Shown here one piece after another: positions 1-7,113 of a DNA stretch of 14,515 nt; the first letter of the stretch is position 1, and every line of letters starts with the position of its first letter. The stretch comes from Candidatus Gastranaerophilales bacterium. GTDB taxonomy: Bacteria; Cyanobacteriota; Vampirovibrionia; Gastranaerophilales; Gastranaerophilaceae. The notes beneath the pieces are model-generated. The model had not been told where the DNA came from, did no database searches, and saw only the letters and a list, made by a program, of their open reading frames with translations. The DNA lies in the NCBI GenBank assembly GCA_947625445.1, contig CANQOM010000022.1, positions 1 to 14,515 on the forward strand, in the 5' to 3' direction. The position numbers were made by a program, and so were the translations under genes.

Positions 1-2
1 AC

Positions 3-626
3 CTTGTGCCTGAAGCATCTGAAATGCTTAATTCATACTATGGTCTTACTATGTCAAAAGCCTTTGCTTTCTTAGGGTTTTTTATTGGTATGTTTATTGC
101 AATAATTATAGACTACTTTGTTCCTGACCATATTGAATCAGATTTTTTAAATAATTCTGAGTCGCTACATCATCATCATCAAATAAGAAGAGCTGGTTTG
201 ATAACTGCTATAGCAGTTACATTGCATAATTTTCCTGAAGGTATGGCAACATTTCTTGTATCCAGTCAGGATTTAATACTTGGAATACCGGTTGCAATTG
301 CAATTGCTATTCATAATATTCCTGAAGGCATTGCTGTTGCATTACCCATCTTTCAGGCTAGCGGCAAGAAACGTCTTGCTATATTATATTCATTTTTATC
401 AGGAATTTCAGAACCTATCGGAGGCTTAATCGGAGTTGTTCTTATAAAAACTATTATGCCTGAACAGACTGTTGGTTTTATGATTGCAGCAGTAGCAGGA
501 ATTATGGTTTATATTTCTTTTGATACTCTTTTGCCTTTAGCAAGAGAATATGGAGAAAATCACCACGTTATTATTGGTATTGTATCTGGCATGTTAATTA
601 TGGGGCTGGGGTTAATTTTTCTGTAA
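3..626 (+). CDS. zupT: ZIP-family metal (zinc) transporter, 5'-truncated by window edge
   Basis: Inner-membrane importer of Zn2+ and possibly other divalent metals. The reading frame is open back to the window edge (Leu-Val-Pro-Glu-Ala at the start), so the first membrane segment or so lies outside; the GTG at 6 is an internal Val codon. Two hallmark ZIP metal-site motifs are present: HNFPEG (His codon at 225) and HNIPEG (His codon at 312), the metal-binding pair of TM4 and TM5. They are followed by SGISEPIGG and a TM containing AAVAGIMVYISFD, as in E. coli ZupT. A HHHH run (168-179) lies in the loop before TM4, where ZIP proteins often carry a histidine-rich metal-sensing loop. The last 15 bp overlap the convergent acetyltransferase gene. 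Family assignment is firm; metal specificity is inferred. Confidence 0.9.
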   Translation, partial: LVPEASEMLNSYYGLTMSKAFAFLGFFIGMFIAIIIDYFVPDHIESDFLNNSESLHHHHQIRRAGLITAIAVTLHNFPEGMATFLVSSQDLILGIPVAIAIAIHNIPEGIAVALPIFQASGKKRLAILYSFLSGISEPIGGLIGVVLIKTIMPEQTVGFMIAAVAGIMVYISFDTLLPLAREYGENHHVIIGIVSGMLIMGLGLIFL

Positions 627-1112
627 CTGATATTCCATTATGTAATCATCCATTACAAAACCGTTTCCTATATCTGTTATTACAGATTCAATTTCTTTAA
701 AACCCCATTTCTGATACGCTTTTATTGTATTAGTATTATGTTTATTAACAGTAAGTTGTATTGATGATTTATTAAATTGCATTGCTATTTGTTTTATTTT
801 ATTAAAAGCTTGTTTCCCGCAGCCTAGTCCTCTAAATTCACTTTTTATATATAATTTTGAAAGAAATATATAGTTATCTTTCGGACATATCCCAAAATAA
901 CCTATAATATTATTGTTATCTTCCATAATATCATATTCATATCTGTCATTATTAATTTGATTTTTTATGGCATCAAAAGATTGAAACTTATTTATCATAT
1001 ATTCAGTTTGTTCAAGGGAAATTCTGTCAGGCCAATATTCATGCCATATTTCGGAAGCAATATCGGTCAATTTATATATATCGTCGTCAGATTTAACTTT
1101 TGTAAAATTCAT
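612..1112 (-). CDS. GNAT-family N-acetyltransferase
   Basis: A 166-residue single-domain GNAT protein, probably cytosolic, transferring an acetyl group from acetyl-CoA to an unidentified amine. The acetyl-CoA pyrophosphate-binding motif A is clear at residues 94-99 (R-G-L-G-C-G, fitting Q/R-x-x-G-x-G/A), preceded by the beta4 strand (residues 82-90) and followed by a basic helix. The C-terminal part has the usual Tyr-x-x-x-Gly-Phe pattern (YQKWGFKEIE) of motif B. It is last in the minus-strand run: its Shine-Dalgarno AAGGA overlaps the TAA stop of the upstream phosphatase-like gene, 9 nt before the ATG. The 3' end overlaps zupT tail to tail by 15 bp. The substrate cannot be read from sequence; RimI-like protein acetylation and small-molecule acetylation are both possible. 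Confidence 0.85.
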   Translation of the reverse strand: MNFTKVKSDDDIYKLTDIASEIWHEYWPDRISLEQTEYMINKFQSFDAIKNQINNDRYEYDIMEDNNNIIGYFGICPKDNYIFLSKLYIKSEFRGLGCGKQAFNKIKQIAMQFNKSSIQLTVNKHNTNTIKAYQKWGFKEIESVITDIGNGFVMDDYIMEYQLQKN

Positions 1113-1121
1113 AATTAATCC

Positions 1122-1745
1122 TTATATGGGTAAATAAGCTGAATAAACAAGGCTGGAAAAATCTTCATAGTAGCTGATTTGACTTGCACTTCCTGTGGGA
1201 ATATAAACCTTAAATTGATTTTTTACGGGTATGTTAAGTGCAGAAGCAATAACTGATTGTATTACTTCCGGATGAGTAATTATAATTAATCTTTTATACA
1301 GGTTTTTTTCAATAATAGATTCTATACAATCAGAAATACGTTTATTAAAATCCGGAATTGTTTCACCTCCTTGCGGGCAAAAATTTTCAGGATTCATATG
1401 ATATTCATCTAGCATTTTGGGGTATTTTAATTCAATTTCATCATAAGATAATCCGCTCCAAATACCTGATTTCCTGCTTGTTAAATCATTTAAAGTTTCA
1501 AAATCCTTTTTAACTTTTTGAGCTATAATCCCTGCACTTTGAATAGTTCTTAAAGCAGGACTTGAATATATTCTGTCTATTTTAAGTCCTTTATTTTTGA
1601 CCCATTCTGCTATTTTTTCTATCTCATATTTACCTGTAGCATTTAAAGCAGGATATGTTTCATCATCAAATAAACGATTTTCTTCTGTATTGATTGTTGC
1701 ACCATGACTTATAAATGTAATTTTGCATTTCCTTTTATATATCAT
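1122..1745 (-). CDS. Histidine-phosphatase-superfamily protein (phosphoglycerate-mutase fold) with altered active site
   Basis: A 207-residue protein with the branch-1 histidine phosphatase layout. It has an N-terminal strand ending in F-I-S-H-G-A-T (nucleophile His14), SSPALRT (phosphate-binding Arg66), G-x-W-x-G at 94-98, GGET at 126-129, and a second catalytic His158 in IITHPEV. Two usually conserved residues differ. The RHG arginine is Ser13 (codon AGT), and the acidic residue of the L-x-E-x3-G-x-W-x-G motif is Ser90. His158 is followed by Pro instead of Gly. The fold is therefore clear, but ordinary phosphatase or mutase activity is doubtful. Relatives include CobC-type and broad-specificity sugar-phosphate phosphatases; no substrate is suggested by context. 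The SD AAAAGGAT overlaps the miaA stop, 4 nt before this ATG, indicating cotranscription with miaA. Confidence 0.85.
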   Translation of the reverse strand: MIYKRKCKITFISHGATINTEENRLFDDETYPALNATGKYEIEKIAEWVKNKGLKIDRIYSSPALRTIQSAGIIAQKVKKDFETLNDLTSRKSGIWSGLSYDEIELKYPKMLDEYHMNPENFCPQGGETIPDFNKRISDCIESIIEKNLYKRLIIITHPEVIQSVIASALNIPVKNQFKVYIPTGSASQISYYEDFSSLVYSAYLPI

Positions 1746-1749
1746 ATTA

Positions 1750-2661
1750 TTATCCTTTTTTATTATTATAAATCGATTTTATATATTCTAGCATTTTTTC
1801 AACAGATTCTTCTTCTATATTAAACCAGTGAATATCTTTATTAGCCTTAAACCAACTGATTTGTCTTTTAGCATATCTTCTTGTATTCTGTTTAAGTAAT
1901 GATATTGCCTCGTCAAGTTTCCTGTTACCCTGAAAATACGGATAAAATTCCTGATATCCTATAGTATTTAAAAGTATATTATTTTGACCGTATTTATTAA
2001 AAAGTTGTTCAGCTTCTTCTATAAGTCCTGATTTTATCATATTATCGGTTCTTTTGTTTATTCTTTCGTATAAAAATTCTCTGTTATTAGAATTAAGTCC
2101 AAGCCAAAGAGTATTATATGATGAAGTTTTTTTCTTTTGTGCTTCACTCATTGGTATGTTTAAAGTTATGCATACCTCTAAAGCTCTTATTATTTTTATT
2201 TTATTATTACAATGAATTTTTTCGGCACTTTTAGAATCTAATTTTTTTAACATATCATATAGTTCAGACACAGATTTGATATTAAGTTTTTCTCTTAAAT
2301 CTTTGTTAGGAGCAACTCTTGGCAAATCAAAATCCTGAAGTAAAATTCTGAAATATAATCCTGTTCCTCCGCTTAATATTGGAACTTTTTCTCTTTTAAT
2401 GATTTCATCAACAGTCTTTTTTGCATCATCATAAAAGTCTGCTGCAGTATAATTGGAATTTACGTCAGTAATATCTATTAAATGGTGTAAAATTCCTTCT
2501 CTCTCTTCAATAGTTGGTTTTGCACTGCCTATATCTAATTCTTTATAAATTTGTCTTGAATCTACGGATATTATTTCTCCGTTTAATATTTTGGCAGTTT
2601 CAATTGCCAGTTTCGTTTTCCCTGAGGCACTTGGTCCCGTTATTGCTATTAATTGTGTCAT
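1750..2661 (-). CDS. miaA: tRNA dimethylallyltransferase MiaA
   Basis: Transfers a dimethylallyl group from DMAPP to N6 of A37 in tRNAs reading UNN codons, the first step towards ms2i6A. The full-length 303-residue protein has the Walker A loop GPSASGKT (residues 9-16), the DSRQIYKELDIGSAKP block that contacts substrate tRNA and DMAPP, HHLIDI, GGTGLYFR, RALEV, NTIGYQE, and the C-terminal TRRYAKRQISWFK signature. The ATG at 2661 fits the usual MiaA N-terminus, but no Shine-Dalgarno precedes it. The start lies 62 nt inside the upstream membrane-protein gene in another frame, so translation is probably coupled to that gene. The downstream histidine-phosphatase-like gene starts 4 nt after the stop. 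Confidence 0.97.
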   Translation of the reverse strand: MTQLIAITGPSASGKTKLAIETAKILNGEIISVDSRQIYKELDIGSAKPTIEEREGILHHLIDITDVNSNYTAADFYDDAKKTVDEIIKREKVPILSGGTGLYFRILLQDFDLPRVAPNKDLREKLNIKSVSELYDMLKKLDSKSAEKIHCNNKIKIIRALEVCITLNIPMSEAQKKKTSSYNTLWLGLNSNNREFLYERINKRTDNMIKSGLIEEAEQLFNKYGQNNILLNTIGYQEFYPYFQGNRKLDEAISLLKQNTRRYAKRQISWFKANKDIHWFNIEEESVEKMLEYIKSIYNNKKG

Positions 2662-3466
2662 AGTATAAACAGAATACCAAAAGAATATAATAATTTAAAT
2701 ACAGGCTTAATAATATTAATGAAATAACCAGTGCTATTGAGCTTTTTCCCAAAATAAATGTTATCAACTGTAATCCTATACTTATAACAAAAATTGAAAT
2801 CATTAGTAATATTACATTTAATATATTTTTGAAAAAGAATTTGATTGATAACCAAAAAGTCTTGAATATATTGGCTTTTTCAAAAAATGTAATACCGAAG
2901 TATAAAAGTGTAAAGAAATTTAAAGTTGAGGAAATAATATATATAACAATAAACCAATTAGAAATAACTACATAATCTTTAATAGAAAAACTGTTTACAA
3001 TATTAAGAAATTCTGCTTCAGAAGCAGCTTTGGATAATTTAGGTAATTCATGTATGATTTTTGGCTCCCCAAATAACATTAAACAAAGTTTGGTTATTAA
3101 TGTCCCAATTATTAAATACAAGAAAAATAGTATTATATATATCCCTAAAGTTTTTAAAAAGTTTGCTCCCACTCCTTCAAAAAAACTTTTAAGTATATTT
3201 ATTGATTTAACTGCGGATTCATTTTTTGAATCATCGGGATTATAACTAATAATTCCTTCTTTTATTATATGAAACCATCCGCCCGTAAATGCTATTGTCA
3301 TTAATGTTATTGCAATTGACATTAAAATTTTGGGAGTTGAATATATGTTCTGATTTAATATAAATGATATTCCCGTTAACAGAAATAATAGATATATTAA
3401 TAAAGGTTGGATAAATATAAGATTATTTTTTAGTATAAATAAAGATTTTTTAATTATTTTCAGCAT
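2600..3466 (-). CDS. Polytopic integral membrane protein of unknown function
   Basis: I do not recognise the family. The 288-residue product is very hydrophobic with about six predicted membrane segments (roughly residues 15-37, 45-68, 103-132, 165-190, 207-235 and 240-268). A short basic N-terminus (MLKIIKKS) precedes TM1. A conserved-looking FTGGWFHIIKEGI sequence follows TM2, and a hydrophilic loop (about 72-100) precedes TM3. The last 20 codons, including a polar tail, lie inside the start of miaA in a different frame. It is the first gene of the minus-strand run and begins right at an extended -10 promoter with no room for an SD, so its mRNA may be leaderless. The coding call is supported by length, membrane periodicity and absence of a competing frame. 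Confidence 0.75.
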   Translation of the reverse strand: MLKIIKKSLFILKNNLIFIQPLLIYLLFLLTGISFILNQNIYSTPKILMSIAITLMTIAFTGGWFHIIKEGIISYNPDDSKNESAVKSINILKSFFEGVGANFLKTLGIYIILFFLYLIIGTLITKLCLMLFGEPKIIHELPKLSKAASEAEFLNIVNSFSIKDYVVISNWFIVIYIISSTLNFFTLLYFGITFFEKANIFKTFWLSIKFFFKNILNVILLMISIFVISIGLQLITFILGKSSIALVISLILLSLYLNYYILLVFCLYYDTINSNNGTKCLRENETGN

Positions 3467-3472
3467 TTAAAA

Positions 3473-3481
3473 ATTATAACA
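3473..3481 (-). promoter_or_regulatory. Extended -10 promoter for the minus-strand membrane protein-miaA run; predicts leaderless mRNA
   Basis: Read on the minus strand this is TGtTATAAT, a perfect extended -10 element. The last T is at 3473, so +1 would fall at about 3466, which is the A of the ATG start codon. No good -35 is visible at 17 bp (best partial match CTGATA at 3499-3504, spacer 20), which is normal for extended -10 promoters. The sigma-70-type consensus is established; the start site is inferred. Confidence 0.55.
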
Positions 3482-3566
3482 CGTTTTTAAAAATTGGTTA
3501 TCAGATAAATTAATAATTAAAAAAAGTTTAAATAAAAGTTATAAATGGAAAAAAGTTATATGTTTT

Positions 3567-3575
3567 TGTTAGAAT
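3567..3575 (+). promoter_or_regulatory. Extended -10 promoter for the glycosyltransferase-yidC-queA run
   Basis: TGtTAGAAT (TG at 3567-3568, hexamer 3570-3575) matches the extended -10 consensus at all but one hexamer base. A weak -35 candidate, TGGAAA at 3546-3551, lies 18 bp upstream. Transcription would start near 3582, giving a leader of about 24 nt before the ATG at 3606. It is divergent from the minus-strand extended -10 at 3473-3481, about 90 bp away. Confidence 0.5.
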
Positions 3576-3605
3576 GTAATAAGTGGTATTTAACGGATTT
3601 GGGAA

Positions 3606-4955
3606 ATGAAAGAGAGAATTACCCTACTTGCAATAATAACATCGTTGTTAGTTTTGTTATATTTCTTCCAGAATAACATGAATACACCGTGTGCTTTCAT
3701 GACAATCTTAATATTTATGGCATTATACACTACATATATGCAAATAGCATTTAAACACAGAGTAAGGGTTCAAAGAAAACATCCCGTTGAGAAAAATTAC
3801 AGTTATACACCATTTGTAAGTATTATGATACCTGCTCATAATGAAGAGAGTGTTATAGAAAGTACAATAGAAAATATATTGAATCTTCAATATCCGAGAT
3901 ATGAAGTAATAGTAATAGATGACAGAAGTGAAGATAACACGGCAAAAGTATTGGAATATATAAGTAAAAAATATCCGAATATAAAATATTTTTCAAGGAC
4001 CAAAGAGGCATTCCCCGGGAAATCTGCAGTGTTAAATGATGCACTAAAAATAGCAAGGGGAGATGCTATACTTATATTTGATGCAGATGCAAGAGTTAAA
4101 CCTGATTTTTTAAAAGAATTAATACCTGCATTAGAACCGCCGCAAGTTGGAGCGGTTCAGGCAAGAAAAGTTATTATAAATCGTGAGCAAAATTTTCTTA
4201 CAAGATGTCAGGATAATGAAATGGCGCTTGATACACACTTTCAAGTGGGAAGAGATTGCGTTAAAGGCGCGGTTGAATTACGAGGTAACGGAGAATTAAT
4301 AAAAAGAGAAGCATTAGAAGATGTAGGCGGATGGAATATTTATACAATAACTGACGATCTTGATTTGTCTACAAGACTGCAGATAAAAGGCTGGGATGTC
4401 AGATTTTGTCCTGAAGTTTGTGTTTATGAAGAAGGTGTTGTGTCTTATCTCCCTCTTCTGAAACAAAGAAGAAGATGGATTGAAGGTTCAATAAGACGTT
4501 ATTTGGAACATTTTTCTGATGTTTTAACTTCTAAAGATATGTCTTTAAGAGTTAGTCTTGATATGACCGCATATATTACCGAGTTTATACTTCCTGTATG
4601 GATGGTTTCTGAAGTATTAATTCAATCTTACAGATTTATAAAAGATAATCCTAATTGGATACTTTCATCAATGGCGCTTTCTACATTGATGTGCGGATTC
4701 TTCATTATTGCATTGTTTTATAGCTTAAGAAAATACGTAAAATTAAAACCTCTGAATAATTTAGTACAATCTGTAGCAACATCAATATATATGGTGGTAT
4801 TATGGTTTCCTCTTGCCATCTTTATTATATTTAAAATCATATTTATGAAGAATACACTGGCATGGGGTAAAACCGAACATGGAACTACAATATTAAATAA
4901 AAATACTGAAAAGACTCAAAAAAAAGAGTCTGCCGAAGAATTAATAAACGTTTAA
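3606..4955 (+). CDS. Membrane-bound processive family-2 glycosyltransferase (PgaC/IcaA/BcsA-like)
   Basis: A 449-residue inner-membrane polysaccharide synthase that would add sugars from a nucleotide sugar to a growing chain and export it. Two N-terminal membrane segments (about residues 6-21 and 27-46) precede a cytosolic GT-A domain with PAHNEE, the D105-D106 pair, DAD at 159-161 (the DxD metal site), TDD at 249-251 (catalytic base), and Q-R-R-R-W at 287-291, the Q-x-x-R-W signature of processive enzymes. Three or so membrane segments follow (about 318-340, 352-370, 385-415). There is no PilZ domain. The architecture fits poly-GlcNAc or hyaluronan-type synthases, but the sugar cannot be named. 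A rather weak SD (GGGA) precedes the ATG. It is the first gene of the plus-strand run; yidC starts 18 nt downstream. Confidence 0.88.
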   Translation: MKERITLLAIITSLLVLLYFFQNNMNTPCAFMTILIFMALYTTYMQIAFKHRVRVQRKHPVEKNYSYTPFVSIMIPAHNEESVIESTIENILNLQYPRYEVIVIDDRSEDNTAKVLEYISKKYPNIKYFSRTKEAFPGKSAVLNDALKIARGDAILIFDADARVKPDFLKELIPALEPPQVGAVQARKVIINREQNFLTRCQDNEMALDTHFQVGRDCVKGAVELRGNGELIKREALEDVGGWNIYTITDDLDLSTRLQIKGWDVRFCPEVCVYEEGVVSYLPLLKQRRRWIEGSIRRYLEHFSDVLTSKDMSLRVSLDMTAYITEFILPVWMVSEVLIQSYRFIKDNPNWILSSMALSTLMCGFFIIALFYSLRKYVKLKPLNNLVQSVATSIYMVVLWFPLAIFIIFKIIFMKNTLAWGKTEHGTTILNKNTEKTQKKESAEELINV

Positions 4956-4973
4956 GAAGGGAGAAAATATAAA

Positions 4974-6068
4974 GTGGATTTTACATTATTAACGGTACAG
5001 TTATTAAAAGGATTGAATAGTCTTACCGGAAGTTACGGTTTGGCAATAATTGCGTTAACAATAATAGTCAGAGTGTGTTTATGGCCGTTAGGTGTATCGC
5101 AACAACGTTCAATGCGTGCAATGCAAATACTTCAGCCGAAAATAAAAATGATACAGGAAAGATATAAAAATGACCCTCAAACGGCGCAAAGAAAACTTAT
5201 GGAATTTTATAAAGAACATAAGTTTAATCCTATGTCGGGATGTCTGCCTCTGTTAATTCAAATGCCTATATTTATTTTATTATATACTGCATTAATTAGT
5301 CCTCAATTTATTCAGGAAGCCGGAAATTCACATTTCCTTTTTATAGACAGGTTAGATACAACTTTAAGAGGTAGTGCGGGAAATTCTTATGACGGGGTTT
5401 TCTCGGTTTCTAACAATGACAGATTTACTATTTATAAAAAAGTAAAAGTATATATTGGAGATGAAGAACTTGATAATGTAAAAATTACGGGAAAAGACCC
5501 TGTTAAAATTCAAGGCAATGTTACTCCCGGAGAAAGTATTGATTTAAAAATAGATTTAGATAATTTTAATCTGAAATACAGTCAATTAGAAAAGGTTACT
5601 TCTGCTAAAATAGATATTCAAAATATGAAAACACGTGAAGTAGAAACAGTTAATTTTGAAAAACGTGATAATATAATGGCAGCGTCAATGCCTACTAACA
5701 CACCTCAAAATCAATTTCATTATGATGTGTTAGTATTAATACTAATATTTGCCGCAACAATGTTTGCAACTCAAAAAGTTATGATGGCTCAAAATTCCAA
5801 TGCGCAACAAGATCCTATGCAGGCTCAAATGCAAAAAATGATGGGAACCATGATGCCTTTAATGATTATTTTTATGTTCATTATTGCTCCTATTCCTGCA
5901 GGTGTTTTGTTATATCTTGTTGTTAGTAATATTATTCAAATAATACAAACTGTAGTTATTAATAAACAGTTAGAAAATGAAGATAATAACAAGAAAAGTA
6001 CTTCTGATTTATCTAATGCCAAAACTATTAATGCTATTGAAACTAAAACAATTGAAGATAATAAATAA
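4974..6068 (+). CDS. yidC: Membrane protein insertase YidC/Alb3/Oxa1 with large extracytoplasmic insert
   Basis: Inserts and folds inner-membrane proteins, alone or with SecYEG. It starts at GTG 4974 behind a good SD (AAGGGAG, 4957-4963). There is no N-terminal TM plus periplasmic P1 domain as in proteobacteria. The first core TM (about 21-39) holds Arg33, the conserved groove arginine. A charged cytosolic hairpin (about 40-85) follows, then the next core TM (QMPIFILLYTAL). Residues about 115-235 form a polar, probably beta-rich insert before the remaining TMs (YDVLVLILIFAATMF and PLMIIFMFIIAPIPAGVLLYLVVSNI). I recall cyanobacterial YidC carrying a comparable insert here, which fits the suggested lineage. 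The Asn/Lys-rich C-tail is cytosolic. queA starts 2 nt after the stop. Confidence 0.95.
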   Translation: MDFTLLTVQLLKGLNSLTGSYGLAIIALTIIVRVCLWPLGVSQQRSMRAMQILQPKIKMIQERYKNDPQTAQRKLMEFYKEHKFNPMSGCLPLLIQMPIFILLYTALISPQFIQEAGNSHFLFIDRLDTTLRGSAGNSYDGVFSVSNNDRFTIYKKVKVYIGDEELDNVKITGKDPVKIQGNVTPGESIDLKIDLDNFNLKYSQLEKVTSAKIDIQNMKTREVETVNFEKRDNIMAASMPTNTPQNQFHYDVLVLILIFAATMFATQKVMMAQNSNAQQDPMQAQMQKMMGTMMPLMIIFMFIIAPIPAGVLLYLVVSNIIQIIQTVVINKQLENEDNNKKSTSDLSNAKTINAIETKTIEDNK

Positions 6069-6070
6069 TA

Positions 6071-7108
6071 ATGAAACTCGAAGAATTTAATTATGAATTA
6101 CCCGAAAAATTAATAGCACAAGTACCTACACAAAGACGTGATATGTCAAAAATGTTGGTGCTAAATAGAAACGAAAAAAATTTTATTCATAAACATTTTT
6201 CGGATATTACAGAATATTTAACTGATAAAGACCTTCTGGTGTTAAATGATACAAAAGTAATTCCCGCAAGATTGTATGCATTAAAAGATACAGGTGCTAT
6301 TATAGAAATTTTTCTCGTAAGAGAAATTGAAAAAGATATATGGATATCATTAATAAAACCTTCAAAACGTGTTAAGTCCGCTATGGTATTAAATGTCTCT
6401 GATGAATTGTCAGTTGAAGTTTTAGAGAAATTTGAAGATAAATGGAAGGTTAAGTTAATATATAACGGTAATTTCCATGAAATACTGGATAAAGTCGGAC
6501 ATATTCCCCTTCCTCCATATATAGAAAGAAAAATGACGGAAGATGAATATAAAAATTTGGATTTTGAACGATATCAAACCGTTTTTGCTAAAAAAGAAGG
6601 TGCCGTTGCCGCACCGACTGCAGGGCTTCATTTTACTAAAGAAATTTTAAAGAAACTTAAGGATAACGGTACAAATCATTGTTTTATAACTTTAAATGTC
6701 GGACTAGGTACTTTTAAGCCGGTTAAATGTGAAAATATTTTAGAGCATAAAATGGATTCTGAATTATTTGAAATATCACAAGAATCTGCTGATATAATTA
6801 ACAATGCAAAAAAAGAAGGAAAAAATATTGTTGCGGTTGGTACCACAACTGTAAGAACTCTTGAAACAGTTATGAATAAATATGGAAAGATTATTCCGGT
6901 TAAAGATTCCAGTGAATTATTTATATATCCTGGTTATAAATTTAAAATTGTAGATAAATTAATAACTAATTTCCATTTGCCAAAATCAACTCTTTTAATG
7001 CTTGTCAGCGCTTTTGCAACTAAAGAATACATTTTTGATGCATATAAAGAAGCTATTAATAAGGAATATAGATTTTACAGTTATGGTGATTGTATGTTTA
7101 TAAGGTAG
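6071..7108 (+). CDS. queA: S-adenosylmethionine:tRNA ribosyltransferase-isomerase QueA
   Basis: Moves the ribosyl moiety of SAM onto preQ1 at tRNA position 34 to give epoxyqueuosine, the penultimate step of queuosine synthesis. The 345-residue protein is full length. Recognisable family blocks run in order: N-terminal FNYELPEKLIAQVP and RDMSKMLVLNR, LNDTKVIPARL, GHIPLPPYIER, YQTVFAKKEGAVAAPTAGLHFT, NVGLGTFKPV, GTTTVRTLE, TNFHLPKSTLLMLVSAFA, and the terminal FYSYGDCMFI. It lies 2 nt after yidC with no convincing SD, so translation is probably coupled. Its TAG stop is embedded in the SD of the next gene. No other queuosine gene is visible nearby, so placement in this run looks like chromosomal packing and not a pathway operon. 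Confidence 0.97.
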   Translation: MKLEEFNYELPEKLIAQVPTQRRDMSKMLVLNRNEKNFIHKHFSDITEYLTDKDLLVLNDTKVIPARLYALKDTGAIIEIFLVREIEKDIWISLIKPSKRVKSAMVLNVSDELSVEVLEKFEDKWKVKLIYNGNFHEILDKVGHIPLPPYIERKMTEDEYKNLDFERYQTVFAKKEGAVAAPTAGLHFTKEILKKLKDNGTNHCFITLNVGLGTFKPVKCENILEHKMDSELFEISQESADIINNAKKEGKNIVAVGTTTVRTLETVMNKYGKIIPVKDSSELFIYPGYKFKIVDKLITNFHLPKSTLLMLVSAFATKEYIFDAYKEAINKEYRFYSYGDCMFIR

Positions 7109-7113
7109 GAAAA

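Larger units (their letters stand above)
3467..3605. other. Divergent intergenic region with A-rich AAAAGTTATA repeats
   Basis: The 139-bp gap between the two divergent gene runs holds one extended -10 promoter per strand. AAAAGTTATA occurs at 3534-3543 and 3551-3560 (17 bp apart), with a related AAAAGTTTA at 3522-3530. These lie upstream of the plus-strand promoter and could act as an A-tract UP element or a regulator site; at this base composition chance is also plausible. No RNA gene or terminator is visible. Confidence 0.3.

Noticed and set aside
3030..3245. 71-codon plus-strand open frame
   Set aside because: Antisense to the polytopic membrane protein; composition is a mirror of that gene.
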